Source: Amnibacterium sp. CER49 (GTDB lineage Bacteria; Actinomycetota; Actinomycetes; Actinomycetales; Microbacteriaceae). Taken from it: a stretch of DNA of 64,000 nucleotides. This document shows positions 39,750-47,708 of this stretch, piece after piece (position 1 is the first letter of the stretch; each line of letters starts with the position of its first letter). The DNA is taken from assembly GCF_029846255.1 (NCBI RefSeq), contig NZ_JARVWQ010000002.1, positions 62,001 to 126,000 of the forward strand, given 5' to 3'. A model generated the notes under the pieces. That model searched no databases, was not told where the DNA came from, and saw nothing but the letters and a program-made list of their open reading frames with translations. Both the position numbers and the translations under genes were made by a program.

Positions 39750-41339
39750 TCAGGGGTCGTAGGCGGTGGTCGGGGAGCCGACGGGCAGCACGTCGCGGCC
39801 GTAGTCGGTGATCGTGTAGCGGCCGCACTGGATCGCCACCGGTGCCGGGGCGCCGGCGATCGGCTCGATCACGGCCCCCGGTGTCGCGTCGTCCGTGACG
39901 ACGAAGGACACGAGCCGCGGCCGGTAGTCGTCGCGGTTCACGAGCCACAGGTAGGCGTGGAAGGTCTTGTTCACCTGCAGCAGCTGGGCCGGGTCGGCGA
40001 GGTACGCCTTCGGCCCGCGGATCGTGAAGAACCGGCCGGCACCCACGCGGTGCGAGGCGGTGATCCAGCTGTCGAGGCAGCGGATCGACGGATCCTGCTG
40101 CGACGCGGCGACGGCGACCCCGCCGGAGGTCAGCGCCGTGCCGACGAGCGCGAGCGCGACGAGACCCGCGACGAGGCGGCGCGGCAGCCGGGGGAGCCGC
40201 GCCGGCAGCAGGCGGGGGAGCAGCGCCACCGCGAGGAGCGGCGCGAAGTAGGCGGGCTGCAGGTAGCGGTAGGCGGGGGTCCCCGCGGCGACCACCACGA
40301 CGAGCACGAGCACGGGCGCGAGCCAGCCGAAGGTGGCCGCGACCATCGGACCGGCCTCACCTCGGCGGACGGCACGGACCGTGGACCACGCGGCGAAGGC
40401 GAGGAGCAGGGCGTCCACGGCGATCGAGACGGCGCCGGCCGGCGTCGCCGCGTGCTCGACCGTGAGCCGCAGGTAGTAGCCGAACAGCACGTGCAGGCCC
40501 TGGCCGGGATCCGCGTACCCGCTCGTGTCCTTCGCGATGTGCGAGGCGAACGGGAGCCGCAGCAGCAGCCCGAGCACCGAGCCCGCGGCGAGCAGGACGA
40601 CGACCCGGCCGAGTCCGCGCCAGGGGAGCAGGTTCCGGCCGGCGGCGAGCAGCATCGCGACGGCGAGCGGCGCGACGGCCCAGACGAGGAACAGCGGGTC
40701 CGTGAGGACCGAGACCGTGGTGAGCGCGAGCAGCGCCACCGGAAGCCGTCGGCGCGCGGGCGACGTGGCCCGCACGGCGAGCGGTACCACCGCGATCGCG
40801 GCGATCAGCGTGGCGCTGTAGTAGGTCGTCGTCGTGATGAGCGAGGGCAGCTCCGCGGCGTCCCAGGACGCGCTCGAGTCGAGCAGCCCGAGGCCGACGA
40901 AGACGGCGAGGGCGAGCAGGGCGCCGGCGACCTGCCGCGACCGCGACATCGCGGGGACGAGCATCCGCGGCACGAGCCGGAGCGCGGCGTAGAGGAGGAG
41001 GAGGTTGACGACCCCGTTGGCGGCGAGGGCGGCGCGCACGCCGGGGATCACGGCGGCGATCGCGAGGTAGATCGCGGTCTCCGGCAGGAACAGCACCGCG
41101 GAGAGCGACCAGTCCTGCGGGCGGCCGTCCAGCAGCGAGCCGCGGATCAGCGCGGGCAGCACCGAGTCGGCGTCGGAGAAGAGCATCCACGACCGCGCGG
41201 TGACGGTGACGTGCCAGACCGCGAGCAGGGCGAGCGCGAACGCGATCGCGGCGCCGGCCAGCTCGATCCGCAGACCGCCCACGCGCGCGGAGGCGGCCCG
41301 GGTCGCGGCGGGCGACGGCGCGGGCAGGGTGGCGGTCAT
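39750..41339 (-). CDS. Multi-spanning membrane protein, GT-C-like
   Basis: A 529-residue integral membrane protein with about ten hydrophobic spans, starting near residue 25, and a soluble C-terminal domain of about 110 residues with two cysteines (IRCLDSW and IQCGRY). An acidic FSDADSVLP after the first span resembles the catalytic Asp loop of GT-C glycosyltransferases. I do not recognise the exact family. ATG 41339 is chosen; a TTG 33 bases upstream lies inside a hairpin and is unlikely. It is downstream of the minus-strand pilin and may receive readthrough through the intervening terminator. Confidence 0.7.
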   Translation of the reverse strand: MTATLPAPSPAATRAASARVGGLRIELAGAAIAFALALLAVWHVTVTARSWMLFSDADSVLPALIRGSLLDGRPQDWSLSAVLFLPETAIYLAIAAVIPGVRAALAANGVVNLLLLYAALRLVPRMLVPAMSRSRQVAGALLALAVFVGLGLLDSSASWDAAELPSLITTTTYYSATLIAAIAVVPLAVRATSPARRRLPVALLALTTVSVLTDPLFLVWAVAPLAVAMLLAAGRNLLPWRGLGRVVVLLAAGSVLGLLLRLPFASHIAKDTSGYADPGQGLHVLFGYYLRLTVEHAATPAGAVSIAVDALLLAFAAWSTVRAVRRGEAGPMVAATFGWLAPVLVLVVVVAAGTPAYRYLQPAYFAPLLAVALLPRLLPARLPRLPRRLVAGLVALALVGTALTSGGVAVAASQQDPSIRCLDSWITASHRVGAGRFFTIRGPKAYLADPAQLLQVNKTFHAYLWLVNRDDYRPRLVSFVVTDDATPGAVIEPIAGAPAPVAIQCGRYTITDYGRDVLPVGSPTTAYDP

Positions 41340-41372
41340 CGGGTTCCAGGTCGTCGAGAGATGGAGCGGCAA

Positions 41373-41408
41373 GGGCCGCGCTTCCCGCTCGTGGCGGGAG
41401 CGCGGCCC
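41373..41408 (-). terminator. Terminator of the minus-strand pilin gene
   Basis: Ten-base arms (41373-41382 and 41399-41408) plus an inner CCCGC/GCGGG around TCGTG, 13 bases after the pilin stop. The minus-strand tail is TTGCCGCTC. Readthrough could feed the downstream membrane protein gene. Confidence 0.65.
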
Positions 41409-41421
41409 TGTCAGACGCAGA

Positions 41422-41601
41422 TCAGACCGCGCCGCCGACCGTGTTGAACAGCGTGCTGAGGTTCGTCCCGACGAGCGCGACGGCCGCGATGATCACGATC
41501 GCGATCAGCGACACGATCAGGCCGTACTCGACGGCGGTCGCCCCGGTCTCCTTGGTGCGGAGGTCGGACAGGAGGGTGGACAGGGACAGGAGGAGCTTCA
41601 T
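41422..41601 (-). CDS. flp: Flp/Tad pilin, minus-strand copy
   Basis: A 59-residue major-pilin precursor too short for routine gene finding. The type IVb leader ends at G20, followed by ATAVEYGLI with the conserved Glu at +5 and Tyr at +6 of the mature protein, then a hydrophobic helix to about residue 45. From residue 20 to 55 it is identical to the plus-strand pilin at 41949; only the leader and the last four residues differ. Prepilin peptidase at 51312 should cut it. It faces away from the Tad assembly genes, with its own promoter and terminator. Confidence 0.93.
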   Translation of the reverse strand: MKLLLSLSTLLSDLRTKETGATAVEYGLIVSLIAIVIIAAVALVGTNLSTLFNTVGGAV

Positions 41602-41699
41602 ACGTGGGTTCCGTTCACTCGAGGGGTGCGAGGAGGCGTGCCGGGGGCACCGGACGTCCCGGGCAACATATGGCCGCGTCGGGAGCCGTGGACGGGCGC

Positions 41700-41715
41700 G
41701 TTCAGAAGTCCCAAC
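41700..41715 (-). promoter_or_regulatory. Surface-regulon motif b, minus-strand pilin
   Basis: Read on the minus strand, the proximal half CTGAAC is perfect and the distal half is GTTGGG. The gap to the -10 box TATGTT is 29 bases. Confidence 0.5.
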
Positions 41716-41832
41716 ATTCGCTTGATCGTCGAGCGGCCCCTCGCGTCGTGCCGGCGCCGGTGCAGCGCGGGTGGCTCAGCGGCAGTGGCCCTTGCGCGAT
41801 CGGTGCCGCAGCTGCCGGCCCCTCGAGGCGGC

Positions 41833-41848
41833 GTTCAAAGGTCTGAAC
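41833..41848 (+). promoter_or_regulatory. Surface-regulon motif c, plus-strand pilin
   Basis: GTTCAA and CTGAAC arms around four bases, 30 bases before -10 box TACGTT, predicted start near 41891. Confidence 0.6.
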
Positions 41849-41948
41849 GCGGAGGGAGCGCCGCGGTGGACCCGACCGTACGTTCTCCCTCGTTCGGTTC
41901 AACGAGCCGGGCTACCCCCTCCTCCTACCCCTTGAAGGACCACCCACC

Positions 41949-42128
41949 ATGAAGCTCCTCGTCACCCTCCAGGCCCTGCTCAACAGCCTCCGTTCGGACG
42001 AGAAGGGCGCGACCGCCGTCGAGTACGGCCTGATCGTCTCCCTGATCGCCATCGTGATCATCGCCGCCGTCGCCCTCGTCGGCACGAACCTCAGCACCCT
42101 GTTCAACACGGTCGCCGGCCGGGTCTGA
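41949..42128 (+). CDS. flp: Flp/Tad pilin, plus-strand copy
   Basis: A 59-residue pilin precursor. The leader ends at G20 with KG|ATAVEYGLI, Glu at +5 and Tyr at +6 after the cut, then the hydrophobic assembly helix. A good ribosome site GAAGGA ends nine bases before the ATG. It is the first gene of the Tad operon and is followed by a hairpin before tadE, a layout that should give much more pilin than assembly protein. Nearly identical to the divergent copy at 41422. Confidence 0.95.
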   Translation: MKLLVTLQALLNSLRSDEKGATAVEYGLIVSLIAIVIIAAVALVGTNLSTLFNTVAGRV

Positions 42129-42141
42129 ACCGAACCACCCG

Positions 42142-42177
42142 CGAAGCGGCGTCATCCCAGTCGGTGACGCCGCTTCG
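42142..42177 (+). terminator. Hairpin between pilin and tadE, probable partial terminator
   Basis: A 13-base perfect stem (42142-42154 with 42165-42177) just after the pilin stop, with no T-tract. The tadE ribosome site TTGGAGGA follows immediately, so partial termination or mRNA 3'-end protection is the likely role. Confidence 0.6.
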
Positions 42178-42193
42178 GCATTGGAGGAACGAC

Positions 42194-42652
42194 ATGCGTC
42201 GTCTGCGCCTGCGCGACGACCGAGGCGCAGCCGCGGTCGAGTTCGCGCTCGTCTCGATCCCGCTGCTCATGCTGCTGATCGGGATCGTCACCTACGGGCA
42301 GGTCTTCCTCCGCCAGAACTCCCTGACCAACGCCGCACGGATCGGTGCCCGCACCGCCGCCATCGAGGTGGCCGCCAACCGATCCGGGGCGATCGCGGAC
42401 GCGCAGTCCGCAGCCGCGGCGGCCACGGTCATGCCGACCGTCGCCGCGTCGCAGGTCACCATCTCGTCCGTCTACTGGAACGGCAGCTCCTACACGGCCT
42501 TCACGCCGACGAGCTGCACCTCTCCGGTCGCGGGACAAACCATCTACATGAAGGCGACGATCACGGTGAGCAGCACGGACCTCAGCTACTCGTCCCTGCT
42601 CCCCGTGCCGTCCTCACTCACCGGAACGGCGGTCATGCGATGCGACGGCTGA
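42194..42652 (+). CDS. tadE: TadE-like pseudopilin
   Basis: Minor pilin of the Tad system. The 152-residue protein has a basic start, then DRG|AAAVEFALV, the prepilin peptidase site with Glu at +5 and Phe at +6, followed by a hydrophobic helix (to about residue 38) and an exported domain with two cysteines (SCTSP and MRCDG). Ribosome site GGAGGA. Its 3' end overlaps the next gene by 13 bases. Confidence 0.9.
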   Translation: MRRLRLRDDRGAAAVEFALVSIPLLMLLIGIVTYGQVFLRQNSLTNAARIGARTAAIEVAANRSGAIADAQSAAAAATVMPTVAASQVTISSVYWNGSSYTAFTPTSCTSPVAGQTIYMKATITVSSTDLSYSSLLPVPSSLTGTAVMRCDG

Positions 42653-43674
42653 AGAGGCTGCTGTCCGAGCAGCACGGGGCGACGGCGGTCGTCGTCGGAC
42701 TGCTCATGATCCCGCTGATCGCCCTCGCCGGCGCCGGGATCGACGCGGGAAGCCTGTACTGGGAGAACGCCCAGCTGCAGAACACCGCCGACGCGTCCGC
42801 CGTGGCGATCGCGAAGCACTGCATGGCCACGAACGAGGCCGGCACGACGTCGCAGGCGATCGCCAACCAGCTGGTCACGGGCAACGAGAGCGCCCCGTCG
42901 AGCGCGATCGTCGCGAAGCCCTTCTTCGGCACGAGCGGCACCCTCGCCGAGTGCGGCGGGGGCTTCACGACGGTGTTCGCGCAGCGCGCGAACTCGCCGC
43001 ATCCGCTGCTCTCCGCGTTCGGTCTCGGCACCACCCCGGTGACGGCGTGGGGCTCTGCCTCCTGGGGCTCCCCGTCCGCCGCCACGACGACGTTCCCGAT
43101 CGCCATGGCCTACTGCCAGTTCCCGACGACCGCGCTCAGCAACACCTCGACCGTGCAGCTCTACAAGCTGAACCAGTCGAGCGGCCAGTCGAACGGCAAC
43201 GGGAACGGCAACGGGAACGGCAACAGCGGCAACGTGACGTGCCCGAACGGGGTCACCACCTACCCGGGCGGCTTCGGCTGGCTCTCCAACAACCTGTGCG
43301 GCGTCGCGGCCGTCGACAACAACTGGGTGAACGCCGTTCCTGGCAACTCGCCGCCCCAGAACTGCACCCTGACGATCGGCCAGGTGGCGCTGGTCCCGCT
43401 CTACGACGGCTACCAGGGCACCGGCGCGAACGCCCAGTTCCACATCTACGGATTCGCGGCCCTCCAGATCCAGGGCTGGACCTTCCCCGGCAACAGCAGC
43501 TCGAACGCCTCGTCGCTCACGCCGAGCTGCCAGGGCTCCTGCAACGGCATCTGGGGCCGCTTCATCAACTTCACCTTCACCGGCGCCGATGTCACCGCCT
43601 ACGGCGGCCCGACGACCACGGGTGTCTCCACCGTGCAGGCGCAGCCCAACCCCTCCCCGCTCCCGACCCCCTGA
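42640..43674 (+). CDS. tadG: TadG-like pilus-associated protein
   Basis: A 344-residue membrane-anchored exported protein. The N-terminus (EQHGATAVVVGLLMIPL) resembles a pilin cleavage site, but Val replaces the Glu at +5, so processing is doubtful. The next helix-rich region GIDAGSLYWENAQLQNTADASAVA is the hallmark of TadE/TadG-like (Flp pilus assembly) proteins. An Asn-Gly dipeptide run at about 186-197, encoded by a hexanucleotide-like repeat, divides the exported domain, which has about eight further cysteines. It starts inside tadE, so translation is coupled. Confidence 0.82.
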   Translation: MRRLKRLLSEQHGATAVVVGLLMIPLIALAGAGIDAGSLYWENAQLQNTADASAVAIAKHCMATNEAGTTSQAIANQLVTGNESAPSSAIVAKPFFGTSGTLAECGGGFTTVFAQRANSPHPLLSAFGLGTTPVTAWGSASWGSPSAATTTFPIAMAYCQFPTTALSNTSTVQLYKLNQSSGQSNGNGNGNGNGNSGNVTCPNGVTTYPGGFGWLSNNLCGVAAVDNNWVNAVPGNSPPQNCTLTIGQVALVPLYDGYQGTGANAQFHIYGFAALQIQGWTFPGNSSSNASSLTPSCQGSCNGIWGRFINFTFTGADVTAYGGPTTTGVSTVQAQPNPSPLPTP

Positions 43675-43683
43675 AGCAGCGAA

Positions 43684-44433
43684 ATGACCACCAAACGCAT
43701 CCTCGGCATCGTCCTCGCCGTCGTCCTCGCCCTCCTCGGCGGCATCGCCCTCACCGGCTACGTGAGCGGCGCGGACGCCCGCGCCCTCGCCGGCACGAAG
43801 ACGGTGGACGTGTACGTCGCGAAGACCACCATCCCCGTCCGCACCTCCGGCGACTCCGTCGCGCCCTACCTGGAGGTGAAGCACATCCCGGCCGTCGCCG
43901 CGGTCGCCGGCCGCGTCACGAGCCTCAGCCAGCTCCACGGCCTCAAGGCGAACTCCGCCATCGAGGCCGGTGAGCAGCTCATCACCGCTCGGTGGAGCAG
44001 CGCCGCGAAGGTCGCTGCGGGCACGCCCATGGGCATGGGCAAGGACATGGAGGCCGTCACGATCTCCGTGCCCGCGCAGCAGGCCGTCGGCGGCAGGCTC
44101 AAGGCGGGCGACATCGTCGGGGTCATCCTGCTCGCGACGCCGAAGGGCTCGAGCAACGGGCCGACGGCGTGGCAGAAGCTGCACAACGTCAAGGTCCTGC
44201 AGGTCGACGGGGCCGTGGCGCCCGGCTCCGCCGCGGCGTCGGGCTCGTCGAACGCCGGCAACGTGTCGGTCACCCTCGCGCTCGAGGTCGACCCGGCCAC
44301 CCAGGTGATCTGGACCCAGGCCAACGGCACGGTGTGGTTGACGCTCGAGCAGTCGACGACCGACCACACGTCCAACTCGCAGGTGGACGGGTCCGCCGTC
44401 CTCGGAGGGAGCACCTTCGATGCCTCGAACTGA
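43684..44433 (+). CDS. cpaB: CpaB/RcpC-like SAF-domain pilus assembly protein
   Basis: A 249-residue protein with one N-terminal membrane span (about 5-25) followed by an exported SAF-like domain; TVDVYVAKTTIPVRT and ANSAIEAGEQLITARW fit the CpaB family. The second half (MEAVTISVPAQQAVGGRLKAGDIVGVILL) is the RcpC-type domain. Thought to support the pilus channel in the envelope. Its 3' end overlaps tadZ by 14 bases. Confidence 0.87.
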   Translation: MTTKRILGIVLAVVLALLGGIALTGYVSGADARALAGTKTVDVYVAKTTIPVRTSGDSVAPYLEVKHIPAVAAVAGRVTSLSQLHGLKANSAIEAGEQLITARWSSAAKVAAGTPMGMGKDMEAVTISVPAQQAVGGRLKAGDIVGVILLATPKGSSNGPTAWQKLHNVKVLQVDGAVAPGSAAASGSSNAGNVSVTLALEVDPATQVIWTQANGTVWLTLEQSTTDHTSNSQVDGSAVLGGSTFDASN

Positions 44434-45319
44434 TCGCTCGCAGCCCGTTCTCGAGCAGGAGCGCGAGCAGGCGCCCGCCGCGGTCGCGGGGCTGGACGCG
44501 CCCGCGCCTGTCGCCGTGGATCGGATCGTCGACGCCGCCGGTGCTCCCGGCGGTCCCGGGCGGATCCTCGTCGTGGTCTCGCCGAAGGGCGGCCTCGGCA
44601 AGACCACGCTCGCGGCGAACCTCGCCGTCGGGCTGGGTCGCATCGCACCCGACTCGGTCGTGCTCGTCGACGCCGACCTGCAGTTCGGCGACATCGCGAA
44701 CGTGCTCGACCTGGACGCCCCGCACCGCATCCCCGAGCTCGTGAACGGCCTCGCCGCGTCGGACGACCTCGTGCTGAAGGCGTTGCTCGCCCCGCACCCC
44801 GCCGGCTTCTTCGTCGCCCCCGGCGCCGAGTCGCCGGTGGACGCGGAGCGCGTCTCCCCGGAGCAGCTCGGGGCCCTGGTCCAGCGGCTCGCCGCCACGT
44901 TCCGCTACGTGATCGTCGACACGACGCCGGGTCTCGGGGAGCACACGCTCACGGCGCTCGACGTCGCGACGGACGCGATCGCGATCTCCGGTCTCGCGGT
45001 GCCGAACCTCCGGGCGCTCCGCACCGAGCTCGCCGTGCTGCGCCGCATCGGCTTCGCGCCGCAGGCGCGCCACCTGGTGCTGAACCAGGCGGTCGACCCC
45101 GGCGGCCTCCTGCCGCGCGATGCCGAGGCGATCCTCCAGGAGCCGTTCGACGTCGTCATCCCGCACTCGAGGTCGGTGCCCGTCAGCACGAACCGGGGCG
45201 TGCCCTTGCTGCTCGACTCGCCCCGCGACCCGGCCGCCAAGGCCGTCGTCGACCTCATCGCCCGCATCACCGCGACCGACGCGAAGACCCTCCGCGCCAG
45301 CATGAAGAGGAGCGCCTGA
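44420..45319 (+). CDS. tadZ: TadZ/CpaE-like localisation ATPase
   Basis: ParA/MinD-type ATPase that places the Tad machine at the pole. In 299 residues, the deviant Walker A PKGGLGKTT is at 55-63, the A' motif VVLVDADLQFGDIANVL follows and Walker B is YVIVDTTPG. The N-terminal 48 residues are low-complexity with no receiver-like domain, so it is shorter than Gram-negative CpaE. The stop shares one base with the tadA start. Confidence 0.9.
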   Translation: MPRTDRSQPVLEQEREQAPAAVAGLDAPAPVAVDRIVDAAGAPGGPGRILVVVSPKGGLGKTTLAANLAVGLGRIAPDSVVLVDADLQFGDIANVLDLDAPHRIPELVNGLAASDDLVLKALLAPHPAGFFVAPGAESPVDAERVSPEQLGALVQRLAATFRYVIVDTTPGLGEHTLTALDVATDAIAISGLAVPNLRALRTELAVLRRIGFAPQARHLVLNQAVDPGGLLPRDAEAILQEPFDVVIPHSRSVPVSTNRGVPLLLDSPRDPAAKAVVDLIARITATDAKTLRASMKRSA

Positions 45320-46755
45320 TGAAGCTCAGCGATCGCATCGACGCCGCCCGCAGCGGCGCCGTGCTCGGCACCGCGACGCCGCTCGCCGGCGCCGGGCCCA
45401 AGCGCGCGGTCCGCCGCTCCTCCGCCGGGCGCGACCGTCAGCCGGTCGCACCGGTGCCGATCCGGCCGGTCGACCCGCTGGCCGAGTTCAAGGAGAAGGC
45501 CGCGCAGGCGCTCTTCGAGCGCATCGGCGGCCGGATGAACGACGCCGAGCTGAGCGAGGACCGGCTCCACGCCGTCGCCCGCGAGGAGCTGCTGAACATC
45601 GTCGGCGAGGAGCAGATGCCCCTCACCGAGGAGGAGCGCGGCCTGCTGATCGACGAGATCGGCGCCGACGTGCTCGGCTACGGGCCGATCGAGCCCCTGC
45701 TCGAGGACCCCGAGATCACCGAGATCATGGTGAACGGCCCCGACCGCATCTACGTGGAGCGCAGCGGCCGCATCGAACTCGACCCGTCGGCGTTCACCGG
45801 CGAGGCGCAGCTCCGGCGCGTGATCGAGCGCATCGTCTCCCGGGTGGGCCGTCGTATCGACGAGTCCTCACCGCTCGTCGACGCCCGCCTCGAGGACGGC
45901 TCGCGCGTCAACGCGATCATCCCGCCGCTCGCGGTGAACGGCTCGTCGCTGACGATCCGCAAGTTCTCGCGCGACCCGTTCGGCATCGACGACCTCATCG
46001 GCTTCGGCACCCTCTCCGACGAGATGGCCGCGCTGCTCGAGGCCTGCGTGCAGGGCAGGCTCAACGTGATCGTCTCCGGCGGCACCGGCACCGGCAAGAC
46101 CACCCTCCTGAACGTGCTCTCCTCCTTCATCCCCGAGGACGAGCGCATCGTCACGATCGAGGACGCGGTCGAGCTGCAGCTGCAGCAGGACCACGTCGTC
46201 CGGCTCGAGTCGCGCCCCGCGAACATCGAGGGCAAGGGTGAGATCACGATCCGCGACCTCGTCCGCAACTCGCTCCGCATGCGCCCCGACCGCATCGTCA
46301 TCGGCGAGTGCCGCGGCGGCGAGACCCTCGACATGCTCCAGGCGATGAACACCGGCCACGAGGGCTCGCTCTCGACCGTGCACGCGAACTCGCCACGCGA
46401 CGCCGTGTCCCGCCTCGAGACGCTCGTGCTCATGGCCGGCATGGATCTGCCGCTCCGCGCGGTGCGCGAGCAGATCGCCTCCGCGGTCGACGTGATCGTG
46501 CAGATCAGCCGCCTCCGCGACGGCACCCGGCGCATCACCCAGATCACCGAGGTGCAGGGCATGGAGGGCGACATCGTCACCCTCCAGGACGCCTTCGTCT
46601 TCGACTACTCGGCCGGCATCGACGGCAGCGGCCGCTTCCGCGGCCACGCCGTGCCCACCGGCGTCCGCCCCCGCTTCGCCGAGCGGCTGAAGGACCAGGG
46701 CATCGAGCTGCCGAGCACCCTGTTCCTCCCCGCGCCCCCGCGGATCCCGGCATGA
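45319..46755 (+). CDS. tadA: TadA/CpaF secretion ATPase
   Basis: Cytoplasmic hexameric ATPase that powers pilus assembly and perhaps retraction. The 478-residue protein has the N-terminal domain (DEIGADVLGYGPIEPLLEDPEITEIMVN) and the RecA-like core with Walker A SGGTGTGKTTLLN, Asp box TIEDAVELQL, Walker B RPDRIVIGECRGGE and the His box GHEGSLSTVHANSPRDA. Full length. Followed at once by tadB through an ATGA overlap. Confidence 0.96.
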   Translation: MKLSDRIDAARSGAVLGTATPLAGAGPKRAVRRSSAGRDRQPVAPVPIRPVDPLAEFKEKAAQALFERIGGRMNDAELSEDRLHAVAREELLNIVGEEQMPLTEEERGLLIDEIGADVLGYGPIEPLLEDPEITEIMVNGPDRIYVERSGRIELDPSAFTGEAQLRRVIERIVSRVGRRIDESSPLVDARLEDGSRVNAIIPPLAVNGSSLTIRKFSRDPFGIDDLIGFGTLSDEMAALLEACVQGRLNVIVSGGTGTGKTTLLNVLSSFIPEDERIVTIEDAVELQLQQDHVVRLESRPANIEGKGEITIRDLVRNSLRMRPDRIVIGECRGGETLDMLQAMNTGHEGSLSTVHANSPRDAVSRLETLVLMAGMDLPLRAVREQIASAVDVIVQISRLRDGTRRITQITEVQGMEGDIVTLQDAFVFDYSAGIDGSGRFRGHAVPTGVRPRFAERLKDQGIELPSTLFLPAPPRIPA

Positions 46756-47708
46756 GCCCGCTGATGGGCCTGCTCGGCCTGCTCCTCGTCCTCGGCGCGC
46801 TGCTCGTGCTCGTGCTCCTCGTGCTCGCGCCCTCCGGGCCCCGCATCCCCGCCGCTCGCCGGCGCGCTCCCGGCGCGGTGCCGGTGTCGACGCTGACGAA
46901 GATCACGGACCGGACCGTCGGCGTCATCGACGGCATGATGCGCCGGCGCGGCGGCCAGCAGACCCTCGCCGGCGGGCTCGACATCGCGGGGGTGGCGACG
47001 CCGCCGGCCGCGTTCGTGCTCCTCGTGGTCTGCGCGGCAGCCGTGCTCTCGGCGCTCGGCATCCTCCTGAGCGGCGTCACGCTGTGGTCGATCCCGGTCG
47101 CCGTGATCTTCGCGGCGCTCGCGCCGATCGGCGCCCGCGTCGTGCTCTCCTTCCGCACCGGCCGGCGCCGCGCCGCGTTCGCCGACCAGCTCGACGACTC
47201 GCTCGGCCTGCTGTCCGGCGGTCTCCGCGCCGGGCACAGCCTGCTGCGGGCGATCGACAGCGTGTCCCAGGACATCGAGTCGCCGACGAAGGAGGAGTTC
47301 GCCCGTGTCGTGAACGAGACCCGCATCGGCCGGGACCTCGGAGACGCGCTCAACCAGACGGCCGACCGGATGCGGAGCGAGGACTTCCGCTGGGTCGCGC
47401 AGGCGGTCGCCATCAACCAGGAGGCCGGCGGCAACCTCTCCGAGGTGCTCGAGCAGGCGAGCCGGACGATCCGTGAGCGCGGCGAGATCCGGCGCCAGGT
47501 CAAGGCGCTGAGCGCCGAAGGCCGCCTCTCCGCGCTCGTGCTCCTCGCGCTGCCCGTCGGTGTGCTCGGGATCCTGCTGCTGATCAGGCCCCAGTACTTC
47601 GCCGGCTTCTTCTCGAACCCGCTCGGCCTCGTCGCGATGGGCGTCGCGGTCGTGCTGATGATCGTCGGCTCGCTCTGGATGCGCGTCATGGTGAAGGTGA
47701 AGTTCTGA
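46752..47708 (+). CDS. tadB: TadB inner-membrane platform protein
   Basis: One of the two GspF-type proteins that form the membrane platform of the Tad pilus. The 318-residue protein has spans near 5-27, about 80-120 and two at the C-terminus (about 258-310). The cytoplasmic T2SSF domain is seen as QLDDSLGLLSGGLRAGHSLLRAIDSV and AVAINQEAGGNLSEVLEQ. Start and stop overlap tadA and tadC. Confidence 0.92.
   Translation: MSPLMGLLGLLLVLGALLVLVLLVLAPSGPRIPAARRRAPGAVPVSTLTKITDRTVGVIDGMMRRRGGQQTLAGGLDIAGVATPPAAFVLLVVCAAAVLSALGILLSGVTLWSIPVAVIFAALAPIGARVVLSFRTGRRRAAFADQLDDSLGLLSGGLRAGHSLLRAIDSVSQDIESPTKEEFARVVNETRIGRDLGDALNQTADRMRSEDFRWVAQAVAINQEAGGNLSEVLEQASRTIRERGEIRRQVKALSAEGRLSALVLLALPVGVLGILLLIRPQYFAGFFSNPLGLVAMGVAVVLMIVGSLWMRVMVKVKF

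Larger units (their letters stand above)
41602..41948. promoter_or_regulatory. Divergent control region of the twin pilin genes
   Basis: A 347-base non-coding region. Each side has a GTTCAG-type motif about 100 bases from the ATG, a -10 box 29-30 bases nearer the gene (TATGTT at 41670-41665 minus, TACGTT at 41879-41884 plus) and a leader of 57-58 nt. The layout is nearly mirror-symmetric. The middle (41716-41832) shows nothing recognisable. Confidence 0.6.

Noticed and set aside
41340-41372. TTG start for the membrane protein at 39750
   Set aside because: It lies at the foot of the pilin terminator hairpin and has no ribosome site. ATG 41339 fits the first membrane span.
43193-43232. CRISPR-like or satellite array
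   Set aside because: A short run coding for Asn-Gly in the TadG-like protein. There are no spacers, and I found no CRISPR array anywhere in the window.
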